Shown here piece by piece: positions 1 through 3,999 of a DNA stretch of 5,225 nt; the stretch's first letter is position 1; the number at the start of each line of letters is the position of its first letter. Source of the DNA: Oscillospiraceae bacterium (lineage in GTDB: Bacteria > Bacillota > Clostridia > Oscillospirales > Oscillospiraceae); NCBI GenBank assembly GCA_017420125.1, contig JAFOJR010000094.1, positions 1 through 5,225 of the forward strand, read 5' to 3'. The translations under genes were made by a program, and so were the position numbers. Under the pieces are notes generated by a model, which searched no databases, had not been told where the DNA came from, and saw nothing but the letters and a program-made list of their open reading frames with translations.

Positions 1-309
1 CAGATCATTGCCACAGGCGGCGGTGTAGTTTTAAATCCGGAGAATATGGAGGCGTTGAAAAAAACAGGCATTGTATTTTTCCTGGATGTGACACCGGAAT
101 CCATCATGCGGCGGCGAACCAAACTTTCTGGCCGGCCGCTGCTGCAGCAGGATGAGGAAAAGGTGGACACAAAACTGCAGAAATTGTATCGTGATCGGAT
201 TGGGCTGTACTGTAAATATGCGGATTTCCGATTTTCCAATCGTTGTTATGCCAAAAAGAATTTACTTCGCATTGTGAATACCATGAAGCGGATAGAGGGG
301 GAGAAATAG
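1..309 (+). CDS. aroK: Shikimate kinase, C-terminal part (5' end outside window)
   Basis: Cytoplasmic shikimate kinase, which phosphorylates shikimate at the 3-hydroxyl with ATP (fifth step of the shikimate pathway). The frame is open from base 1, so the N-terminal Walker A loop lies upstream; 102 residues are present of the usual 165-175. Counting from the first codon, residues 3-8 (IATGGG) match the shikimate-binding Gly-Gly-Gly turn. Residues 43-48 (SGRPLL) match the LID with its ATP-binding arginine. Residues 63-75 (YRDRIGLYCKYAD) match the conserved R-x2-LY-x2-A segment, whose arginine contacts shikimate. The TAG stop is followed directly by the ATG of the aroQ-aroE fusion, so the two genes are almost certainly in one operon and translationally coupled. 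The family call is secure; aroK versus aroL naming is only convention. Confidence 0.93.
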   Translation, partial: QIIATGGGVVLNPENMEALKKTGIVFFLDVTPESIMRRRTKLSGRPLLQQDEEKVDTKLQKLYRDRIGLYCKYADFRFSNRCYAKKNLLRIVNTMKRIEGEK

Positions 310-1617
310 ATGCGTTTTTTGATTCTGAATGGGCCAAATCTAAATTTGCTGGGCACTCGGGAGCCGGATGTGTATGGGAAAGACACCTATCAGGATTTGT
401 GCCGTCGATTGACTGTATTTGCAGCACAGCACGGGAGCAGCGCCACTTGTTTCCAAAGCAATTATGAAGGTGCCATTATTGACCAAATTCATCAGGCGCC
501 GGGAACATATGATGCCATCATTTTGAACCCTGGTGCATTTACGCATTACAGCTATGCTATTTTGGACGCTCTTCAGTCTGTTTCGGTTCCCGCCGTAGAG
601 GTGCATATTTCCAATATTCACAAGCGGGAAACATTTCGTCATACGTCTGTATTGGCCCCGGCGTGCGTAGGACAGATTTGCGGTCTGGGTTTTGCAGGGT
701 ACGAAGCGGCGATGATGTACTTTTTGCGCGGGCAATGCAGCGAAGCGGAAACTGGCGTTTCTCTGCGGATGAAAAACGAAATGAAAAAATTGATGGTAAT
801 CGGCGATCCGGTGGGACACAGTCTTTCTCCGCTTCTGCAAAACACGATGATCGGGATGTTGCAGCTGCCTTATATTTATCTGGCGCAATCGGTTCATCCG
901 GATGATTTGCCGGCATTTCTGCAGGCGTGCAAGACTTTGGGTTATGCTGGTTTTAATGCGACCATGCCCCACAAAGAGGCGTTGATTTCGCTGATGGACG
1001 GTGGTGTTTCTGCGGAAGCCACACGGTTTGGGGCGGTGAATACCGTTTGCATTAGGGATGGAAAATGCTATGGACACAACACAGACGGCCGAGGCCTTTT
1101 ACTGGCGTTGAGTCGAATGGATGTTTTGCCAAAAGGGAAAAAAGTGTTGGTATTAGGTGCAGGCGGTGCGTCAAAAGCAGTTTCTCTGTCTTTGGCGGAC
1201 GCTGGTGCGACGATAGCGCTTTGCAACCGAAATGTGACCAAGGCAGAGCGCCTCTGCGCTGAAGCACCTGACGCAATGACGCCGTATCCGATGGAGCCGG
1301 AGCAGCTTTGCAAATTAGCTTTGGAAAGCGATTTGGTTGTCAATTGTACGTCCTTAGGGATGGAAGGGACAGGAAGCCAATTTCAGAATCTGGATTTCGT
1401 GGCTCATTTACCGAAACATGCAGTGGTATATGATGTCATCTACAGTCCGCGGGAAACGCTGCTTTTGAAAACGGCTCGGGCACATGGGCTTCGAGGACAA
1501 AATGGACTTTCTATGCTGCTGTATCAGGCAGTGCTTTCTCTGGAGCTATTCACAGGTGCAGAAGTCAATCAGGATTGGCTCTGTGAAAGTATGGAACAGC
1601 TCATTGGAACATTGTGA
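310..1617 (+). CDS. aroQE: Bifunctional type II 3-dehydroquinate dehydratase / shikimate dehydrogenase (AroQ-AroE fusion)
   Basis: A single 435-residue frame predicted to convert 3-dehydroquinate to 3-dehydroshikimate and then, with NADPH, to shikimate. Residues 1-145 are a full type II dehydratase: LNGPNLNLLG near the start, Arg17 and catalytic Tyr22, FQSNYEG at 48-54, Asn73 in LNPGAFTHY, EVHISN at 97-102 with His99, and RETFRH at 106-111. Residues 146-158 are a short linker. Residues 159-435 are a full AroE: Ser171/Ser173 in HSLSP, NATMPHK at 216-222 with catalytic Lys222, GAVNT at 241-245, Asp259 in GHNTDG, the NADP-binding GAGG at 283-286, NRN at 306-308, and NGLSMLLYQ at 398-406. No key residue appears missing in either half. 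The ATG follows the aroK TAG with no gap; an SD-like GAGGGGGAG (295-303) lies 6 nt upstream inside aroK. Plant and chlamydial fusions join AroE to the unrelated type I dehydratase, so this architecture is different. The name aroQE is descriptive. Confidence 0.93.
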   Translation: MRFLILNGPNLNLLGTREPDVYGKDTYQDLCRRLTVFAAQHGSSATCFQSNYEGAIIDQIHQAPGTYDAIILNPGAFTHYSYAILDALQSVSVPAVEVHISNIHKRETFRHTSVLAPACVGQICGLGFAGYEAAMMYFLRGQCSEAETGVSLRMKNEMKKLMVIGDPVGHSLSPLLQNTMIGMLQLPYIYLAQSVHPDDLPAFLQACKTLGYAGFNATMPHKEALISLMDGGVSAEATRFGAVNTVCIRDGKCYGHNTDGRGLLLALSRMDVLPKGKKVLVLGAGGASKAVSLSLADAGATIALCNRNVTKAERLCAEAPDAMTPYPMEPEQLCKLALESDLVVNCTSLGMEGTGSQFQNLDFVAHLPKHAVVYDVIYSPRETLLLKTARAHGLRGQNGLSMLLYQAVLSLELFTGAEVNQDWLCESMEQLIGTL

Positions 1618-1670
1618 TGATTTTTTCTGTTTTTTGTATAAAATAACGCAAAATGATGTAAACTGTCCCT

Positions 1671-1677
1671 GAGGTGG
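1671..1677 (+). promoter_or_regulatory. Ribosome binding site that decides the start at 1683
   Basis: GAGGTGG lies 5 nt before GTG 1683. The earlier in-frame GTG at 1674 lies inside this SD and cannot use it, so 1683 is the better start. There is no ATG near the beginning of the frame. Confidence 0.6.
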
Positions 1678-1682
1678 ACGTT

Positions 1683-2150
1683 GTGCAGCATTTTGGCGTG
1701 TGGGATAACGAGGTTATTTCACAAAAAATTGCCGCAGGTTTAAATGCCTGCGGCATTCCTTTTGTACAGATGAGAACATTTGGACAATGGCAGGCAAAAA
1801 ATTCTCTTCTGGTGTTTGGACCCAGAGTACGCTTTCCATTCTGGGGAAAGCGGTTGAGAGTACGATATTTGCTGTTTCCAGATGGGATGCACCCTTGTGT
1901 GGAGGCAGATTGTGCTGTGAGCTATGGGCTATCCGGACGAGACAGTATCACGATTTCCAGTTTGCAGGAAAATCGCATGGTTTTATCTTTGCAGCGGGAA
2001 CTGGTAACTGTTTCTGGGGTGATTTTGGACCGACAGGAACTTTTACTGCCATATTTGACGGCTCTTTCTGTAGAAGAGACACTGGCTGTGTACGGCGCTT
2101 TATTGTTATTGGGCGTAGCGCCTTCGCAACTGTTCCATTGCTGCACTTGA
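1683..2150 (+). CDS. Conserved-looking hypothetical protein, 155 residues, function unknown
   Basis: I do not recognise this protein. With the GTG start at 1683 it has 155 residues, no signal peptide and no convincing membrane span, so it is probably cytoplasmic. The N-terminal part (about 1-65) alternates short hydrophobic strands with helices, as in a small alpha/beta fold (for example SLLVFGPRVRF at 41-51, followed by basic KRLRVRYLLF at 56-65). The middle contains AVSYGLSGRDSITISSL (78-94), then VLSLQRELVTVSG (100-112). The C-terminal part is a Leu/Ala-rich helical stretch (LSVEETLAVYGALLLLGVAP, 128-147) ending in Cys-Cys-Thr. It starts 65 nt after aroQE with no clear terminator between, so it may be a distal cistron of the aro operon. 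A 9-bp hairpin lies within codons 16-25. Its codon use is like its neighbours', which supports real coding, but no role can be assigned. Confidence 0.75.
   Translation: MQHFGVWDNEVISQKIAAGLNACGIPFVQMRTFGQWQAKNSLLVFGPRVRFPFWGKRLRVRYLLFPDGMHPCVEADCAVSYGLSGRDSITISSLQENRMVLSLQRELVTVSGVILDRQELLLPYLTALSVEETLAVYGALLLLGVAPSQLFHCCT
1730..1762 (+). other. Terminator-like hairpin inside the start of the hypothetical gene
   Basis: A perfect 9-bp GC-rich stem (TGCCGCAGG at 1730-1738, CCTGCGGCA at 1747-1755) encloses an 8-nt loop. An A-run precedes it and a T-rich but broken run (TTCCTTTT, 1756-1763) follows. It sits about 50 nt after the GTG start, where a terminator or attenuator could act before the gene is fully transcribed. 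The imperfect U-tract makes strong termination doubtful, and the repeat may be partly a by-product of the codons for AAGLNACGI. Confidence 0.35.
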
Positions 2151-2218
2151 CTATAGAAATCGAAAGAAATGAAAATATCCAGTCGGGTGGGCCTTTTGTA
2201 CCGTTGTCAGCCGGAACA

Positions 2219-2249
2219 TGCATACAAAAACATGCAGTTTCATAGAATA
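2219..2249 (+). promoter_or_regulatory. Possible promoter for the twin-OB gene (SigG-like or weak SigA-like)
   Basis: The 131-nt gap before the twin-OB gene contains TGCATA (2219-2224) and, 18 nt on, TAGAATA (2243-2249). These resemble the forespore SigG boxes TGMATA and CATWMTA. TAGAAT (2243-2248) could also be a SigA -10 box (5 of 6), but no good -35 box lies 16-18 nt upstream. An 8-bp direct repeat, AACATGCA, occurs at 2215-2222 and 2229-2236 in the same stretch. The match is weak. Confidence 0.22.
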
Positions 2250-2264
2250 GGACAGAGACTGCAC

Positions 2265-2273
2265 AAAAGGGAG
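2265..2273 (+). promoter_or_regulatory. Ribosome binding site that decides the start at 2282
   Basis: AAAAGGGAG lies 8 nt before ATG 2282. The alternative in-frame GTG at 2273 overlaps the end of this SD and would have no binding site of its own, so ATG 2282 is preferred. Confidence 0.65.
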
Positions 2274-2281
2274 TGACCCAG

Positions 2282-2929
2282 ATGGAATGGGAATGGAAAG
2301 AAAACCAGGTTTTTCTGCGGGGAACAGCAGAGGAGACACCCTATATTTCACATGAGAGTTATGGGCAGATTTATGTCAAATTTTTTCTTTCGGTTGCCCG
2401 GCTGTCCGGCATAGAGGATCGATTGCCGATTTTATGTAAACAGGAGCAGAGTGCACAGATTGCAGCAGGGCAACAGTTGGAAATTACAGGAGAACTGCGA
2501 TCATTCAACAATAAAAATGGGAGTGGGCAGCGGCTGATTTTATCCGTTTTTGCAAAGTCTGTCCAAAAAACAGCGGGTGAGCCGCAAAACACACTGTTTT
2601 TGGATGGGGTTGTGTGCAAAGCACCCACTTTTCGACAAACGCCTCTGGGGCGGGAGATTTGCGATTTTATCCTGGCTGTTAACCGGCGGTACGGCCGGGC
2701 AGATTATTTGCCTTGCATTGCATGGGGCCGGCTGGCAAAAGAGATTGCGGTTCTTCCGGTAGGAAGTCGTCTGTGTTTGGACGGACGTCTGCAAAGCCGT
2801 ACATATCGAAAGATGATAGGAGAATACGCAGAAGAACGCACAGCGTTTGAAGTCTCCGTGATGCGTTTGTGCCCTTTGGAAAGAGATGGCAGTAAGCCAT
2901 TGGTTTTCCAAAGGGAAACAGGCGGATAA
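2282..2929 (+). CDS. Twin OB-fold single-stranded DNA-binding (SSB-like) protein
   Basis: A 215-residue cytoplasmic protein with two SSB-type OB folds in tandem. The second (about 103-196) is the clearer: TPLGREICDFILAVNR at 120-135, then YLPCIAWGRLAKEI at 142-155, then GSRLCLDGRLQSRTYRK at 161-177. This is the SSB order of TP-x-G, F-x-LAVNR, AWG-x-LAE and GRLQ-x-R-x-Y. The first (about 8-95) is more diverged but shows the same strand pattern, including FFLSVARLSG at 34-43 and LEITGELRSFNN at 66-77. The usual SSB has one OB fold and an acidic Gly-rich tail ending in DDDLPF; this protein has two folds and ends in RETGG, so it lacks the partner-binding tip. It is unlikely to be the main replicative SSB. 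By fold it should bind single-stranded DNA or RNA; the actual ligand is unknown. It stands between the hypothetical gene and the spore-protein gene, and a nested hairpin overlaps its last codons. Confidence 0.82.
   Translation: MEWEWKENQVFLRGTAEETPYISHESYGQIYVKFFLSVARLSGIEDRLPILCKQEQSAQIAAGQQLEITGELRSFNNKNGSGQRLILSVFAKSVQKTAGEPQNTLFLDGVVCKAPTFRQTPLGREICDFILAVNRRYGRADYLPCIAWGRLAKEIAVLPVGSRLCLDGRLQSRTYRKMIGEYAEERTAFEVSVMRLCPLERDGSKPLVFQRETGG
2872..2915 (+). repeat. Nested inverted repeat (RNA hairpin) in the end of the twin-OB gene
   Basis: An 11-bp perfect outer stem pairs CCCTTTGGAAA (2872-2882) with TTTCCAAAGGG (2905-2915). Within its 22-nt interior a second perfect stem pairs ATGGC (2886-2890) with GCCAT (2896-2900) around AGTAA, leaving a small internal loop. 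The structure spans codons 198 to 211 and ends 11 nt before the TAA. No U-tract follows on either strand, so it is not an ordinary intrinsic terminator. It could protect the 3' end of the mRNA or act as a protein-binding site. Confidence 0.5.
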
Positions 2930-2933
2930 AACA

Positions 2934-2957
2934 GGAAGCGCAGAGAGCTTTTCTTTT
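2934..2957 (+). terminator. Weak possible terminator after the twin-OB gene
   Basis: A short stem (AAGC 2936-2939 with GCTT 2947-2950, plus two possible G-U pairs) with a 7-nt loop is followed by TTCTTTTTG. The T-run is reasonable but the stem is very short, so any termination would be weak and transcription could read through to the spore gene. Confidence 0.22.
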
Positions 2958-2966
2958 TGAAACGTA

Positions 2967-2996
2967 TGAATAAAGCAGCTTGATTGGGCAAAGCTA
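2967..2996 (+). promoter_or_regulatory. Putative SigG-type (forespore) promoter of the SASP gene
   Basis: TGAATA (2967-2972) is a full match to the SigG -35 box. After 17 nt, AAAGCTA (2990-2996) matches the SigG -10 box CATWMTA at about four of seven positions. The position, about 60-90 nt before the SASP ATG, and the known control of ssp genes by SigG support the call. The -10 box is poor, so the exact site is uncertain. Confidence 0.42.
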
Positions 2997-3001
2997 TAGT
3001 C

Positions 3002-3015
3002 GGGATAGATATCCC
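3002..3015 (+). repeat. Short inverted repeat at the predicted SASP transcript start
   Basis: GGGATA (3002-3007) and TATCCC (3010-3015) form a 6-bp palindrome with a 2-bp centre; as RNA, a 5-bp stem with a 4-nt loop. It begins where the transcript from the putative SigG promoter should start, so it could be a 5'-end stem of the mRNA or a small operator. Confidence 0.35.
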
Positions 3016-3059
3016 ATGAAAAAGAAAACCCGAATGGAGAAAAAGGAGAAAAGAAAAAC

Positions 3060-3254
3060 ATGTCTAGATCCAACCGTGTTGTTGTACCGGCGGCAAAGGA
3101 AGCGCTGGATAAGTTTAAGATGGAAACTGCAAACGAAGTAGGCGTTACTTTAAATAAGGGCTACAATGGTCACCTGACTGCACAGCAGGCTGGCTCTATT
3201 GGCGGCAGAATGGTAAAAAAAATGATTGAGGCATATGAAAACGGTCTGAAGTAA
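3060..3254 (+). CDS. Alpha/beta-type small acid-soluble spore protein (SASP)
   Basis: A 64-residue protein of the alpha/beta-type SASP family, whose members coat and protect DNA in the dormant spore core and are degraded at germination by the protease GPR. The length is normal (about 60-70). Residues 17-29 (DKFKMETANEVGV) align with the GPR cleavage region, usually K-F-E-I-A-x-E-x-G-V. Residues 38-55 (HLTAQQAGSIGGRMVKKM) match the second signature, G-x-LT-x5-G-x-VGG-x-MV-x-M. Residues 5-15 (NRVVVPAAKEA) fit the family's N-terminal helix. The SD AAGGAG (3043-3048) lies 11 nt before the ATG, slightly far, in a very A/G-rich leader. A SigG-like promoter precedes the gene and a strong terminator follows 11 nt after the TAA, so it probably forms its own transcript. 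It is the best evidence here that the organism makes endospores. The family has many paralogues, so no ssp letter is given. Confidence 0.96.
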   Translation: MSRSNRVVVPAAKEALDKFKMETANEVGVTLNKGYNGHLTAQQAGSIGGRMVKKMIEAYENGLK

Positions 3255-3265
3255 CCACCTGCAAC

Positions 3266-3311
3266 AGGAAAAAGTGTCCCCGCCGGATTTCCGGCGGGGA
3301 CACTTTTTCCT
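3266..3311. terminator. Bidirectional intrinsic terminator (perfect 21-bp inverted repeat)
   Basis: Bases 3266-3286 are the exact reverse complement of 3291-3311, around a 4-nt ATTT loop. The core is GC-rich (GTGTCCCCGCCGG) with A5 on the left and T5 on the right, so both strands give a GC stem followed by a U-run. It lies between the SASP gene and the minus-strand ypsA-like gene, which converge on it, and should end both transcripts. Confidence 0.93.
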
Positions 3312-3339
3312 AAAAAGAAATATTGTTTTGAGACGTAAT

Positions 3340-3825
3340 TTATAAAAGGAGCAGAGAGAGTCCCTGCTCTTTAGCATAACGGACAGTATACGCAGTACCG
3401 CCCGTTTTGTGTCGAAGATAGCAAATGCAATGACTGCTTACATCCACAAGGCAGCGGTTCCGACGCTGCATGCACATAAAGTCATATTTTTGAGATACGT
3501 AGATCACCTGATCGGCATTTTCTTTGATTGCTTCGTAAGCCGCGATATTTTTTTTAGACCATTGGGAGGCCTGGTCCGGATATGGCAGAATTAAGACAAG
3601 AGACAACTCGGCCAATTCAGTCGCTTTCAACCGAAGAACAGTACGTGCTGCCAGTGTGTCAAATCCCAGTGCGCCGCCGGCGCAAAAACAGGTAATACCT
3701 TTTGCAGCCAGATCACGAATGGACTGTTCCAGATTTGGGAGAAGCGTTGGGTCGAAAGGCAGGGTACGGTGGCCGGTGAAACAACAAGTTTTTTCTCTTT
3801 CAAAAGGGAGTGTAATTTCTTTCAT
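3340..3825 (-). CDS. YpsA-like SLOG-family protein (DUF1273 type)
   Basis: A 161-residue cytoplasmic protein of the SLOG superfamily, a Rossmann-like fold related to DprA/Smf and LOG and thought to bind nucleotides or similar small ligands. Motifs, in order: CCFTGHR at 14-20; CAGGALGFDTLAAR at 48-61, the glycine-rich loop; LVLILPYPDQASQW at 76-89; MQRRNRCLVD at 119-128; and TGGTAYTVRYAKEQG at 141-155. The Bacillus subtilis relative YpsA (about 180 residues) has been linked to cell division and stress tolerance, but its biochemical role is not settled. The start is the ATG at 3825-3823, with AGAGG (3839-3835) 9 nt upstream. It has its own promoter, transcribed away from the radical SAM gene, and ends facing the shared terminator. 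It is slightly short, but all recognisable motifs are present. Confidence 0.88.
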   Translation of the reverse strand: MKEITLPFEREKTCCFTGHRTLPFDPTLLPNLEQSIRDLAAKGITCFCAGGALGFDTLAARTVLRLKATELAELSLVLILPYPDQASQWSKKNIAAYEAIKENADQVIYVSQKYDFMCMQRRNRCLVDVSSHCICYLRHKTGGTAYTVRYAKEQGLSLLLL

Positions 3826-3869
3826 CTCGTCAAGCCTCTGTTTTTCGTTCTGTTTGCATATTTTATCTC

Positions 3870-3898
3870 ATTATACAGCAGAAAGCAATCCTTCTGAA
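3870..3898 (-). promoter_or_regulatory. SigA-type promoter of the ypsA-like gene
   Basis: On the minus strand, TTCAGA (3898-3893, 4 of 6 to TTGACA) is followed after 17 nt by a perfect TATAAT (3875-3870). Transcription should start near 3863, giving a leader of about 38 nt that contains the SD. The strong -10 box and ideal spacing make this a good candidate. Confidence 0.7.
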
Positions 3899-3964
3899 GA
3901 AGTTTGAATCCAAAATAAAGGTGTGGAAGAGTAATTCTGGTTGATAGGCATACTGCCTTTTTAC

Positions 3965-3993
3965 TTGGCAAATAAGAGAATTTGTGATATACT
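3965..3993 (+). promoter_or_regulatory. SigA-type promoter of the radical SAM gene
   Basis: TTGGCA (3965-3970, 5 of 6) and TATACT (3988-3993, 5 of 6) are separated by exactly 17 nt. The usual start, about 7 nt after the -10 box, falls at 3999-4001, on the ATG itself, so this promoter would give a leaderless or nearly leaderless mRNA. A small palindrome (AGGCA 3946-3950, TGCCT 3954-3958) lies just upstream and may be a minor control site. Confidence 0.75.
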
Positions 3994-3999
3994 GTCGAA

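Noticed and set aside
340..1077. Long minus-strand open frame of 245 codons inside the AroQ-AroE gene
   Set aside because: It runs antisense through two well-conserved enzyme domains, its translation is basic and low in recognisable motifs, and it has no promoter or SD. It is a by-product of the plus-strand codons.
1612..1642. Possible promoter TTGTGA / TATAAA between aroQE and the hypothetical gene
   Set aside because: The spacer is 19 nt and the -35 box is only 4 of 6, in an AT-rich stretch where such matches occur by chance. Read-through from the aro operon is just as likely.
1787..2245. Plus-strand open frame of 152 codons overlapping the hypothetical gene in another frame
   Set aside because: Its product is rich in Cys, Gly, Arg and Phe with no fold pattern, it lacks an SD, and the competing frame from 1683 has an SD and a more natural composition.
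3016..3059. Small upstream ORF beginning at the ATG at 3016 in the SASP leader
   Set aside because: It is out of frame with the SASP gene, has no good SD, and its Lys/Arg-rich start only reflects the A/G-rich leader.
2540..3073. Minus-strand open frame of 177 codons across the twin-OB gene and SASP leader
   Set aside because: Antisense to a clear OB-fold gene, with Cys/Phe/Ser-rich translation typical of shadow frames and no start signals.
3946..3962. Short hairpin AGGCA-TAC-TGCCT followed by T-run, upstream of the radical SAM promoter
   Set aside because: A 5-bp stem with a 3-nt loop is too small to call a terminator, and no plus-strand gene ends nearby. Noted only as a possible minor site.
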